Notes under the pieces: generated by a model
Told to the model about the DNA's origin: nothing
Seen by the model: the letters and a program-made list of their open reading frames with translations, nothing else
The model's database searches: none
Part shown: in pieces, positions 47,456 to 56,155 of the stretch
Layout of the letters: every line of letters starts with the position of its first letter
Position numbering within the stretch: the stretch's first letter is position 1
Assembly (NCBI GenBank): GCA_007859835.1
Contig: SJPJ01000001.1
Coordinates: forward strand, 5,624,283-5,688,282
Source of the DNA: Novipirellula herctigrandis
GTDB lineage: Bacteria; Planctomycetota; Planctomycetia; Pirellulales; Pirellulaceae
Length of the DNA: 64,000 nt
Direction: 5' to 3'
Made by a program: the position numbers and the translations under genes

Positions 47456-48325
47456 ATGTTCGCCTCTTGCGGTTCCCTATTCGCTTCCGAAAAACCGCGT
47501 TCGCGGTCTCTCCATTTCGCCATATTGGCGATGGTCGCATCATTGTTTTTCTCGCTTTCCGCAGTCGCTCAAGACGACGCGATGGATGAGTTTGGTGGTG
47601 ATCCCGCTCCGGTTGCCGTCGAAGCTCCGGCGGCTCCTGTCGATGCACCAGCACAAGGTGGTGATCCCAGCCCTGCATCGGTGGGTGACCAGAACCTGCT
47701 TGAGTGGACCATTAGCTCCCTCGGGTACGGCTACGTCTTTATCTTCTTGGCGTTGTCGATTTCGCTGGTTTCACTTTTCGTTATGAATTTTCTTGCGGCC
47801 CGACGCGATACGCTTTGTCCTCAAGAGTTAATTGACAGTTTCGAAGAGAAACTCAACGAGAAACAGTTTCAAGAAGCCTACGACCTCGCGCGTGCGGACG
47901 AATCCGTATTGGGCAAAGTCCTTTCCGCAGGCCTTGCAAAACTTTCGCGTGGCTACAACAAAGCCATCGAAGGGATGCAGGAAGTTGGCGAAGAAGAAAG
48001 CATGAAGCTCGAGCATTTGCTCTCTTACATGGCATTGATTGGCAACCTCAGCCCGATGATCGGGTTGTTCGGAACGGTTCATGGAATGATCACGTCGTTC
48101 CAAGTGATCGCGCTCGGTGGCGCATCGCCGAAACCCGCCGAATTGGCGTCGGGGATTTCAACCGCTTTGTTTACCACGTTGATTGGACTAGCCATCGCGA
48201 TTCCGGCAATTGCAGCCTACAACATTCTGCGCAACCGCGTATCGCGATTGTTGCTCGAAGTTGGCGTAGCGAGTGAGAACTTGATGAGCCGATTTGAAGA
48301 TGTTCAGCCTGGAGCCAAAAAGTAG
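47456..48325 (+). CDS. ExbB/TolQ/MotA family proton-channel protein
   Basis: 289 residues. Signal-like first helix, an acidic Ala/Pro linker (about 45-75), then the usual three membrane helices near 85-110, 190-215 and 235-260. The family motif is seen in LSPMIGLFGTVHGMITSF and STALFTTLIGLAIAIPAI. With ExbD it forms the inner-membrane motor that turns proton flow into work on periplasmic or outer-membrane partners. ATG 47456 has GGAG upstream. Directly followed by exbD with no gap. Confidence 0.92.
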   Translation: MFASCGSLFASEKPRSRSLHFAILAMVASLFFSLSAVAQDDAMDEFGGDPAPVAVEAPAAPVDAPAQGGDPSPASVGDQNLLEWTISSLGYGYVFIFLALSISLVSLFVMNFLAARRDTLCPQELIDSFEEKLNEKQFQEAYDLARADESVLGKVLSAGLAKLSRGYNKAIEGMQEVGEEESMKLEHLLSYMALIGNLSPMIGLFGTVHGMITSFQVIALGGASPKPAELASGISTALFTTLIGLAIAIPAIAAYNILRNRVSRLLLEVGVASENLMSRFEDVQPGAKK

Positions 48326-48763
48326 ATGCGCGTCAAATCGAAGAAACCAGATTTGGCTCAAGGCGACTTGACGCCAATGATCGACATGACGTTCCAATTG
48401 ATCGCGTTCTTCATGGTGTTGATCAATTTCGCCCAAACCGAAGCGAATGATCGCGTGGTGCTTCCGAGCAGCAAGCTAGTCAAGCCGCCTGAGGTCGCGC
48501 TGGAATTTCCGATTATCTTGCATGTGGCCCAAGATGGCGAAATCGTGCTCGGTGGCGATGAATTCACTGTGGAAACCTTGCGGATCGGCTTGCAGCGTGA
48601 AATGTCAGTCATCAAAGCCGAAGGGAAAACGGCAAACGATGCGAACGTCGTGATCCGGGCGCATCAGGACACGGCGATGGGCGATGTCCAGGAGGTCATT
48701 CGTGTTGCCCAAGAACAGAACTTGATCAATTTTGCCCTACGTGTAAAAGAGGATAATCGATAA
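48326..48763 (+). CDS. ExbD/TolR family protein, first copy
   Basis: 145 residues: short cytoplasmic start, one membrane helix with the proton-relay Asp20 (LTPMIDMTFQLIAFFMV) and a periplasmic domain. Adjacent to the exbB stop and sharing one base with the next gene (TAATG), so three motor genes are tightly coupled. Confidence 0.92.
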   Translation: MRVKSKKPDLAQGDLTPMIDMTFQLIAFFMVLINFAQTEANDRVVLPSSKLVKPPEVALEFPIILHVAQDGEIVLGGDEFTVETLRIGLQREMSVIKAEGKTANDANVVIRAHQDTAMGDVQEVIRVAQEQNLINFALRVKEDNR

Positions 48764-49236
48764 TGAAAATCCGCAACAAAGGGGAAATGGAAAAGAACGA
48801 ATTGAACATGACCAGCATGATTGACATTGTCTTCTTGCTGCTAGTTTTCTTCGTGATGACCTTCAAAATTGTAGAAATGGAAGGGGACTTTAGTGTTCGC
48901 ATGCCATTGGGTGAAAGTAGTGGCGTGCCCGATCCGACCGACCTTCCGTTGAAGCTACGCCTGACTTCGGATGCCGATGGCCGGTTGGCAAGCATGTCGC
49001 TCAATGACATTAGTTTAGGGACTGATTTTCCGCAGCTGCAGGCAAATGTCATTTCGTTGATCGGCAACACGGCGCCGGTCGAAGGGGAGGATGGCCCCGA
49101 GATTGAGATCGACAGCGATTACAACTTGCGTTACGAGAACGTGATCGATGCAATCACGGCGGTCAGTGGCTACAAAGACGGTAACCAGGTGGTGAAGTTG
49201 ATCGAAAAGATCAAGTTTGCCAAACCTCGCCGTTAG
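48763..49236 (+). CDS. ExbD/TolR family protein, second copy
   Basis: 157 residues, the same design as the preceding gene: membrane helix with Asp21 (NMTSMIDIVFLLLVFFVM) and a periplasmic domain. The two ExbD copies differ clearly in sequence, which suggests a heterodimer on one ExbB ring. No tonB-like gene follows. Confidence 0.92.
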   Translation: MKIRNKGEMEKNELNMTSMIDIVFLLLVFFVMTFKIVEMEGDFSVRMPLGESSGVPDPTDLPLKLRLTSDADGRLASMSLNDISLGTDFPQLQANVISLIGNTAPVEGEDGPEIEIDSDYNLRYENVIDAITAVSGYKDGNQVVKLIEKIKFAKPRR

Positions 49237-49265
49237 TGTTTTTGAAACAAAGCTAGACTTGCCGC

Positions 49266-49856
49266 ATGATATTGCTGTTGGACAATTACGATTCGTTCGT
49301 CCACAACTTGGCTCGCTACTTTCGTCAACTCGGTTGCCAAACGCGTGTGGTTCGTAGCGACCAAATCGATGTAGCTGGCTGCCGCGAAATCGCTCCTGAA
49401 GCAATTGTCATTTCGCCTGGCCCAGGGCATCCGGTGGATGCTGGTTGCTCAATCGCCGTGGTACGAGAACTTTCACTGACGACACCGATTCTTGGTGTTT
49501 GCCTAGGCCATCAAGCGATCGGCCTTGCGTTCGGAGGGGTTGTAAATCGGTGTGGGCCTATTCACGGCATGGCGTCGGCCATTTCTCATAATGGAACGGG
49601 TGTGTTTCGAGGTTGTCCGTTGCCGATGAGCGTGGGGCGTTACCATTCGCTAGCGATCGACCCTGATCGCGTACCGGTCGAATTGGATGTCACTGCTCGA
49701 ACCGACGACGGTGTGATTATGGGTGTGCAGCATCGCGAGCGGCCGATATTCGGTGTCCAATTTCATCCCGAGTCGATCCTTTCGGACGAAGGCGCACGGG
49801 TCGTTGAGAACTTTGTCTTGATTGCATCCGAAATTCGTCGGGGGATCTTGTCATGA
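49266..49856 (+). CDS. pabA: Glutamine amidotransferase of p-aminobenzoate/anthranilate synthase
   Basis: 196 residues, class I amidotransferase that makes ammonia from glutamine for its synthase partner. Catalytic triad seen: Cys79 (GVCLGHQAIG), His167 and Glu169 (VQFHPESIL); oxyanion loop SPGPGHP. PabA and TrpG cannot be told apart by sequence and one protein often serves both. Its operon with DUF447 and mptG, which needs p-aminobenzoate, favours a PabA role; trpE, convergent two genes on, allows TrpG as well. Stop overlaps the next start by ATGA. Confidence 0.88.
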   Translation: MILLLDNYDSFVHNLARYFRQLGCQTRVVRSDQIDVAGCREIAPEAIVISPGPGHPVDAGCSIAVVRELSLTTPILGVCLGHQAIGLAFGGVVNRCGPIHGMASAISHNGTGVFRGCPLPMSVGRYHSLAIDPDRVPVELDVTARTDDGVIMGVQHRERPIFGVQFHPESILSDEGARVVENFVLIASEIRRGILS

Positions 49857-50467
49857 TTGTTGAATCCATCGTGACGACATCGGATGCTTGCGGGCGAGTG
49901 AACATCGCACCGATGGGCCCAACGGTCGGCGACGATTTTGCAGTGGGGGATCCGCTTGACCAGTCAATCACGCTTCGTCCATTCGACTCGTCGAAGACAT
50001 ATCGGAATTTAACTGAAAATCCACGAGCGGTCGTGCATGTGACGGACGATGTCGACTTATTTGTCCGCGCTGCACTCAATGAAATCGGTGATCTAGAAAC
50101 GGCAACAGAGCTTGTCGATTGTTTGGACGATTCCTATTGGGTCCTGCGAGATTGTCATCGCTGGTTCGCTGTCGATGTGGTTTCAAACGACGGACATCAT
50201 CCACGTTTGACGATGCAGTGCAGGGTGGTGCGAAGTGAAATCGTCCGACCTTTTTTTGGGTTCAATCGAGCCAAGAATGCGGTAATCGAGGCTGCGATCC
50301 TTGGCACCCGAACGAGCTTATTGCCGAGAAAGGAAATTGAATCCGAATTGTCGAGGCTTGAGATTTTGATCGATAAGACGGCTGGCAGAAACGAAACCAC
50401 CGCGTTTGAACGCATCAGGCGGTTTGTCGCAAACGCGTATTGCAATTCGGCAGTGAAAACCGAATGA
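49853..50467 (+). CDS. DUF447 family protein of C1/tetrahydromethanopterin clusters
   Basis: 204 residues, matching DUF447 (IVESIVTTSDACGRVNIAPMG at the start, PFFGFNRAKNAVIEAAIL later), a flavin-reductase-like split-barrel fold. The family occurs in methanogens, methylotrophs and planctomycetes near tetrahydromethanopterin genes; its reaction is not established. Coupled on both sides by four-base overlaps, to pabA and to mptG. Confidence 0.85.
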   Translation: MIVESIVTTSDACGRVNIAPMGPTVGDDFAVGDPLDQSITLRPFDSSKTYRNLTENPRAVVHVTDDVDLFVRAALNEIGDLETATELVDCLDDSYWVLRDCHRWFAVDVVSNDGHHPRLTMQCRVVRSEIVRPFFGFNRAKNAVIEAAILGTRTSLLPRKEIESELSRLEILIDKTAGRNETTAFERIRRFVANAYCNSAVKTE

Positions 50468-51432
50468 ACAAGCAAGTTCGAGTGACCGCGGGGTCACGTT
50501 TGCATTTCGGTCTGCTCGATACTGCGGCACCCTACGGTGGCGTGGGGGTGATGATTCAATCACCTCACACCGAGATCATCGCCACCGAAGCGGATCGGTT
50601 TTGTCCATCGAATGTTGCATCGGAACGCGTCGAAGCGATTGGACGTCGGTTTGCCGGTTTTGCAGGTATGTCACAGTTGCCGCCGTGCAAAATCGAAATC
50701 CTTAGTCGACCCGATCCGCATACAGGATTGGGCAGCGGAACCCAATTGGCCATGTCGGTTGCGGGAGCGTTGTGTGCACTGTTTCAGGTCGAATGTTCTG
50801 ACCATGAAATGGCGTTTCGCATCGCCGATCGTGGTCGCCGCTCAGCGGTCGGTATTCATGGGCATCTTGGTGGCGGTTTGGTATACGAAGACTCCATTTG
50901 CGAAAATTCAAACTTAAACGACTCAGCCAGTCAAGCAAAGTTGAATCCCATTCGCCACCGCGTCGGTTTGCCGACCGATTGGTGCGTCGCTTTGTTCTCG
51001 GCGCGGCGTAGATTGGACGTTGTGAGTGGTGAGTTAGAACAGAGCCAATTTGCCAAGCTACCACCGGCTTCCGCTGTACAGCGACAAAAACTTCGGGAGA
51101 TCGCCGAGCATCGATTGATTCCTGCGGTGCATGATGGCGATTTTTTTCAGTTCGCTGACGCAGTACAACGATACAACCACACAAGCGGTTTGTTGTTTGA
51201 GTCGGTTCAAAACGGAGCCTACAACGGACCTGAAATTTGCCTATTGGTTCGGACGCTTCTAGAGCATGGAGCGTATGGGGTGGGGCAAAGCAGTTGGGGA
51301 CCGACCGTCTTTTCATGGTTTCGGTCAGGCTGCGAAGCAAAGGCGTTCGTTGCCAAAAACATTGACACAGAATCCGTCGACGTACAAATAACCTACGCGG
51401 AAAACGAAGGGCGACTAATTTCGATCATTTGA
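50464..51432 (+). CDS. mptG: Beta-ribofuranosylaminobenzene 5'-phosphate synthase
   Basis: Condenses p-aminobenzoate with PRPP, the first committed step joining the pterin and arylamine halves of tetrahydromethanopterin. 322 residues of the GHMP-kinase-like fold: RVTAGSRLHFGLLDT, ATP-type loop TGLGSGTQLAMSVAGA and GVGQSSWGPTVF. ATG 50464 overlaps the DUF447 stop by ATGA; an earlier start at 50440 is rejected. Converges on trpE, with stops overlapping by eight bases. Confidence 0.9.
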   Translation: MNKQVRVTAGSRLHFGLLDTAAPYGGVGVMIQSPHTEIIATEADRFCPSNVASERVEAIGRRFAGFAGMSQLPPCKIEILSRPDPHTGLGSGTQLAMSVAGALCALFQVECSDHEMAFRIADRGRRSAVGIHGHLGGGLVYEDSICENSNLNDSASQAKLNPIRHRVGLPTDWCVALFSARRRLDVVSGELEQSQFAKLPPASAVQRQKLREIAEHRLIPAVHDGDFFQFADAVQRYNHTSGLLFESVQNGAYNGPEICLLVRTLLEHGAYGVGQSSWGPTVFSWFRSGCEAKAFVAKNIDTESVDVQITYAENEGRLISII

Positions 51433-52978
51433 CAGCGGACGATTTGACTCGTTCGGAAGTCATTTCAATTGCGGATACCATCGCTTTTGCTTTGTTGATT
51501 GTTTCGTCATATTCAGCGTTCGGATCGCTGTCGGCGACCACGCCACACCCGGCTTGGACGTACACGACCCCGTCTTTGACCACCATGGTCCGCAGTGCAA
51601 TACACGTATCCATATTGCCTCGGTAATCGATATAGCCGACCGCGCCGCCATAGGGACCGCGGCGATGCGGTTCGATGGAGTCAATGATTTCCATCGCGCG
51701 GACCTTCGGTGCACCTGAGACCGTTCCGGCAGGTAAACAAGCTTTGAGAGCATCGAATGCATCGAGACCTTCGCGAAGCGTTCCCTGGACTTCGCTACTG
51801 ATGTGCATTACGTGGCTATAGCGTTCGACGATCATGATTTCAGTAAGCTCGACCGAACCGAATTGTGCGACTCGTCCGATATCGTTTCGGCCTAGGTCGA
51901 CGAGCATCACATGTTCGGCACGCTCTTTTGGATCAGCCAGCAATTCTTTTTCCAGTGCCTTGTCTTCCTTTTCCGTTTTGCCGCGTGGGCGGGTTCCTGC
52001 TAGCGGGCGAACGGTGACAATGCGGTCAGCAACGCGACACATGATCTCTGGGGAGCAACCAACCAGAACACATTCTGGGGTGCGAACGAAGAACATGAAG
52101 GGGCTAGGGTTGACGACGCGGAGAGATCGATAGATTTCGAAGGGATCGACATCGGTCTTGACGCTCATTCGTTGACTCGGAACGACTTGAAAGATGTCAC
52201 CTGCGCGAATGTACTCGACGCATTTCAAAACCGCTTTGCCAAAAGATTCGCGAGTGAAGTTGGATTTGACTTCGAGTGGTTTGTCTGTCGCTTCGCTTGA
52301 GGCTGATGCTTCGCCAGACAACGGATGCGTTAACTCGTCGGTGCTGTGCGAAACGGGACGCCGTAGGCGGCCGATGGATTGATCGAGACTTTGGGATGCT
52401 TTGTCGTAAGCTTCGTTGGCCTGTTGCGTATTCTCGACACCACGACAATCGGCTAATGAAACGACCGTGATCGTTTTGTCGACGTGATCGAATATGCAAA
52501 GTGTGTGGTAGAACGAAAAATCGAGATCGGGTAGGCCTCGATCGTCTTGGGGGGCGTTTGGAAGTTTTTCAACATAACGAACCACGTCATATCCGGCGTA
52601 CCCGATTGCCCCGCCAATGAACGGCGGCAACCCCTTTACGTCCGCGACGCGGTAATCAACGTGCGAGCGAAAGGTTTCGAGCGGATCGTCGGATTGGAGT
52701 GTTTCGGTGTTCGCGCCGTCTTTCGTTTTGGCGTCTTGGATCGTGATTTCGTTTCCACGAGCAGCAAAGCGTTTGACCGGCCCGGCCGCGAGAAAGCTGT
52801 AGCGGCCGACTTTTTCGCCACCGATCACGCTTTCGAACAAACACGCAGGTCCGTCGTCGTCAAGTAGCCGAAAGGCGGTCACCGGGGTGAGTGAATCACT
52901 TAGCAATTGTCGATAGACAGGAACGAAGTCGTGGTCGATCGCCAGGTCAGTAAACTCGGCAGCGTTTGGTGTAAGCAT
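51425..52978 (-). CDS. trpE: Anthranilate synthase component I
   Basis: Chorismate plus ammonia to anthranilate, first step of tryptophan synthesis. 517 residues. CLFESVIGGEKVGRYSFL corresponds to the Trp feedback site of TrpE, and the chorismate-binding half has AGTRPRGKT, DLGRNDIGRV, PAGTVSGAPKVRAM and GYIDYRGNMD. These, rather than the PabB form, favour TrpE. No trpG follows; the amidotransferase at 49266 could supply it. Confidence 0.93.
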   Translation of the reverse strand: MLTPNAAEFTDLAIDHDFVPVYRQLLSDSLTPVTAFRLLDDDGPACLFESVIGGEKVGRYSFLAAGPVKRFAARGNEITIQDAKTKDGANTETLQSDDPLETFRSHVDYRVADVKGLPPFIGGAIGYAGYDVVRYVEKLPNAPQDDRGLPDLDFSFYHTLCIFDHVDKTITVVSLADCRGVENTQQANEAYDKASQSLDQSIGRLRRPVSHSTDELTHPLSGEASASSEATDKPLEVKSNFTRESFGKAVLKCVEYIRAGDIFQVVPSQRMSVKTDVDPFEIYRSLRVVNPSPFMFFVRTPECVLVGCSPEIMCRVADRIVTVRPLAGTRPRGKTEKEDKALEKELLADPKERAEHVMLVDLGRNDIGRVAQFGSVELTEIMIVERYSHVMHISSEVQGTLREGLDAFDALKACLPAGTVSGAPKVRAMEIIDSIEPHRRGPYGGAVGYIDYRGNMDTCIALRTMVVKDGVVYVQAGCGVVADSDPNAEYDETINKAKAMVSAIEMTSERVKSSAVK

Positions 52979-53171
52979 CGATGCGACGGTTTTTATTGAG
53001 AATCAGGTGTTGGAAAACGCAAAAACAGGTGCCGGCTGTAGCGGGATGGTCAAGGTCGTTACGTTGACACCGATTGGGGTGTCGATAGAATCGACCTGTT
53101 GCCCGCGAACTGCGAAGCCCCTTCCGAAAAGACACACTTTAGCGGCAGTTGCGGCGGCTAGGAATGACACG

Positions 53172-53747
53172 ATGAAATGCCAGTATTGTGAAAAACCCGC
53201 GACGTTCCATATCACGGAGCTCACCGAACCCAACGGGCCCAAAGTGATGCATTTGTGCGAGGAACATGCCCGGAATTTCTTGCAGAAAGAGGCCACCAGC
53301 CCGGTGGCTTCGGTCGCCGGCGCGCTAGCCAAACAGCTACAACTCGGGCAAACCAAGGCGGAACTTGAAGAATTGGACCAAAAAGAGTGTCCGGTTTGCG
53401 GCATTAGTTTTTTCGAGTTCCGTAATACGGGACGGCTTGGTTGTCCCTACGATTACAGCTTTTTCGAGAGCGATTTGATCCCCTTATTGACCAACATTCA
53501 CGATGCTACCGAGCATGTCGGCAAACGGCCGCGGCGGTTGGCAGCGTCCGCCGATTCACAGGCTCGGATGATCCAATTGCGACGTGAGATGGAAGAAGCG
53601 GTCGAATTGGAAGACTATGAACGAGCCTCGGAAATTCGTGACGAACTTAAGAGGATGGAGTCGGATTTGAACCAACCTGCCCCTGAAGAAACTGCAAATG
53701 GCAATGAAGATGAGGCGAACTCGCCCGAAGGTGAGGACCAATCGTGA
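53172..53747 (+). CDS. mcsA: McsA-like zinc-finger protein with UVR motif
   Basis: 191 residues. Two zinc-binding clusters (CQYCEKPATFH...HLCEEHA and CPVCGISFFEF...GCPYDY), then a UvrB/UvrC helical hairpin (EMEEAVELEDYERASEIRDEL) and an acidic tail. In Firmicutes McsA activates the McsB arginine kinase. The ATG at 53172 has AGGA upstream; a longer frame from 53007 is rejected. Overlaps mcsB by GTGA. Confidence 0.9.
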   Translation: MKCQYCEKPATFHITELTEPNGPKVMHLCEEHARNFLQKEATSPVASVAGALAKQLQLGQTKAELEELDQKECPVCGISFFEFRNTGRLGCPYDYSFFESDLIPLLTNIHDATEHVGKRPRRLAASADSQARMIQLRREMEEAVELEDYERASEIRDELKRMESDLNQPAPEETANGNEDEANSPEGEDQS

Positions 53748-54832
53748 ATCAAGAAACGGACTTTAATGCCTTAGCAAGAAACTCGGGCGAGTGGCTTCGC
53801 GGAACGGGGCCGGAATCGGATATCGTGATAAGCAGTCGGATTCGCTTAGCACGCAACTTGGCCGACTTTCCGTTTATCCGCCGATGCAGCGACGAAGATC
53901 GTGATAGCATTGAACGAACCGTGCGGGCTCGCATGGAAGCGATCGAAGACTGGAACGACATTCGCTACATCGACATCGAAGAGTTGTCGGAAATCGATCG
54001 CCAATTCTTGGTGGAACGCCAATTGATCAGCCGCGAGATCGCTGATGCCGATGGGTCACGCGCGGTGGCGATGGACCCAGGCGAACAATATAGCGTGATG
54101 ATTAATGAAGAGGATCACCTGCGAATCCAGGTGATGCAAAGTGGGTTGGATTTGGATGCCGCTTGGGCTCGCATCGATTCACTTGATGATCAACTTGAAG
54201 GGTCGATCCTTTACGCGTTTCACGAAAAATACGGTTACTTAACGGCCTGTCCAACGAACGTTGGCACAGGGCTTCGCGTGAGTGTGATGTTGCACTTGCC
54301 CGCACTGGTGATCACTCGCCAGATCGAAAAAGTTTTTCGAAGTATGCAGCGGATCAATGTGACCGTTCGTGGTTTATACGGTGAAGGCTCGCAATACTCA
54401 GGCGATTTCTATCAAGTCAGCAATCAAGTCACGCTCGGGCATAGTGAAAAGGCTCTTTTATCGTTAGTGGGTGACGAGGTTGTGCCTCAAATTATCCAGT
54501 ACGAACGAAAAGCGAGGGCGTTTTTAGTCGAACAAAATCAACAAGATTTACACGATGACGTGAGCCGTGCGCTCGGGATTCTAAGCACCGCGAAGAAGAT
54601 CAGCAGCGAAGAGACAATGCACTATTTGTCTAAAGTTCGAATGGGTGTCAATTTAGGCCTGATCGACGATGTCGAACTCGCAACCATCAACAAGTTATTC
54701 ATCCATACTCAACCTGCACATTTACAGAAGTTGCATGGTCGTATGCTCGGTTCGTCGGACCGCAATGTACAACGCGCGAGCTATCTTCAACGCCATTTGC
54801 ATGGCGAACAGGGCGAAGGCGAGTTCAATTAG
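53744..54832 (+). CDS. mcsB: McsB protein-arginine kinase
   Basis: 362 residues from a GTG that overlaps the mcsA stop. Phosphagen-kinase fold with SSRIRLARNLADFPF, catalytic Glu pair in INEEDHLRI and Cys in TACPTNVGTGLR. McsB phosphorylates arginine in proteins and marks them for ClpCP in Gram-positive bacteria. Near the C-terminus the segment RNVQRA (about 340-345) stands where McsB has the phosphoarginine-binding RDxxRA motif, so Asn replaces Asp. No ctsR or clpC nearby. Confidence 0.92.
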   Translation: MNQETDFNALARNSGEWLRGTGPESDIVISSRIRLARNLADFPFIRRCSDEDRDSIERTVRARMEAIEDWNDIRYIDIEELSEIDRQFLVERQLISREIADADGSRAVAMDPGEQYSVMINEEDHLRIQVMQSGLDLDAAWARIDSLDDQLEGSILYAFHEKYGYLTACPTNVGTGLRVSVMLHLPALVITRQIEKVFRSMQRINVTVRGLYGEGSQYSGDFYQVSNQVTLGHSEKALLSLVGDEVVPQIIQYERKARAFLVEQNQQDLHDDVSRALGILSTAKKISSEETMHYLSKVRMGVNLGLIDDVELATINKLFIHTQPAHLQKLHGRMLGSSDRNVQRASYLQRHLHGEQGEGEFN

Positions 54833-54836
54833 TCGA

Positions 54837-54881
54837 GTTAACTCGGGGAATATTAACTCAGGCGATGTTAACTTGGGGGCC
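54837..54881. repeat. 15-bp tandem repeat after mcsB
   Basis: Three imperfect 15-base units: GTTAACTCGGGGAAT (54837-54851), ATTAACTCAGGCGAT (54852-54866) and GTTAACTTGGGGGCC (54867-54881). TTAACT is constant. Non-coding; starts 4 bases after the mcsB stop. Confidence 0.8.
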
Positions 54882-54982
54882 GGCGGCCATGAGTGCATAT
54901 GTTAATGTGCTCATTGGTTAGGTTCGCTATTTGCTCGGTCACCCCAAATAAGTCAAACTTCACCGAAACACGATTCACACTC

Positions 54983-55969
54983 CTACGGTCGTGTGGCGAT
55001 GCGGCGAACGGGTTCGGTGGAGCTTTCGATTTGCACTAGCCCCACACGTTGAAGGTGCTCGTTCACCGTGACTATCTGCTGCGAATCTAAGGACGGCGCA
55101 ATGAAACCCCAGTACTTCTGGTCAATTCGCATCAGCGCCGCAAGCGACCGCGGTGTATCTTCGACCATCGGCCTCAATTTGCGAATGGTTGCTTTGACTC
55201 GGGCAGTTTGTTCAGCGTCGAGATTGTCCGATAACGCATCTTGGAGCACAGGAACCACAGGGGTTCCCCATGACAATAGCCGCTTCTGAGCCGACGTTCG
55301 CGTTGCGCGGCGGTTGGATCGGAATGCGTCAACACACGTGGTGATCGCGTCAACCGAGGGGGCAGGGGAGTCGGCAATTTGGTTTATCAGGGTCGCGTCG
55401 GCGTCACGGTTGATTTGTGCGAGCGATCGTCCACACAATACACGCTCGATCAAATTGCCATAGTGCAGATCGAACACCGTCGAGTTCTGCAGACGCACAT
55501 GTAGCAGAGTCGGGCCAACGTAGTGTTCGGTCAACGAATCACGTTGGATCGTCCAACGAATCGAGCCGAACTCGGGTTGGTCTAAGTTGCTCCGTTCGGA
55601 CGTCTGTGGCAACCATGATTCAATCTGAACGTGGGTCGCTTCTTGAACGCTTAATACGAGATGCTGGTGTTTATTTTGGTAGACGTAGTGCAGCGAAGGC
55701 AATCCACGATCGGCCGTGACCGAAATGCTTTCTAGCACGCCACCTTCGCGATTTTCGTCGCTGCCTTTTCGATGGCGTGGTGCGTCGAGTCCCAGCCGCC
55801 CTTGAATAAGTTGGAACCGAACCACGCCACCTTCCGAGAAGAGCTTGTCGTCCTGTGGGGGCCTTCGTGTCGAAGAAAGACGCTCCTCCTCGGGCGGTCT
55901 TTGAGCAAAAGACGCCGCGTCTAGAATGGACAAATCGAGTAAGACGGCAATCAGCAAACGCCACTTCAT
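54983..55969 (-). CDS. Unknown exported protein
   Basis: 328 residues. The ATG at 55969 has a perfect AAAGGAGG eight bases upstream. Signal peptide (LLIAVLLDLSILDAASFA), then an unrecognised soluble protein: beta-rich first half (SISVTADRGLPSLHYVY), helical HEAT-like stretch after 200 (RLLSWGTPVVPVLQDALSDN). A role outside the cytoplasm is likely; no function assigned. Downstream of ribD on the same strand, 186 bases apart. Confidence 0.7.
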   Translation of the reverse strand: MKWRLLIAVLLDLSILDAASFAQRPPEEERLSSTRRPPQDDKLFSEGGVVRFQLIQGRLGLDAPRHRKGSDENREGGVLESISVTADRGLPSLHYVYQNKHQHLVLSVQEATHVQIESWLPQTSERSNLDQPEFGSIRWTIQRDSLTEHYVGPTLLHVRLQNSTVFDLHYGNLIERVLCGRSLAQINRDADATLINQIADSPAPSVDAITTCVDAFRSNRRATRTSAQKRLLSWGTPVVPVLQDALSDNLDAEQTARVKATIRKLRPMVEDTPRSLAALMRIDQKYWGFIAPSLDSQQIVTVNEHLQRVGLVQIESSTEPVRRIATRP

Positions 55970-56155
55970 CTTCGTACCCTCCTTTGGGTGCAAATGGTTT
56001 CAGTGGACGCACGGGCCGAACCAAGTCGGGAGCGGCCCGACGAGTCCATTTTGCAAGTATCGACAAAATGTCGCACTAAAATGAAGAGGAGTTTTTTTAG
56101 CGGCGGATCCGTTACCGTTAGGGAATTGTCGGTGGTGGACTTGAGCGAGCTTGAC

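Noticed and set aside
51425-52978. Assignment as pabB instead of trpE
   Set aside because: The ESVIGGEKVGRYSF feedback-site region and PAGTVSGAPK motif fit TrpE better than PabB.
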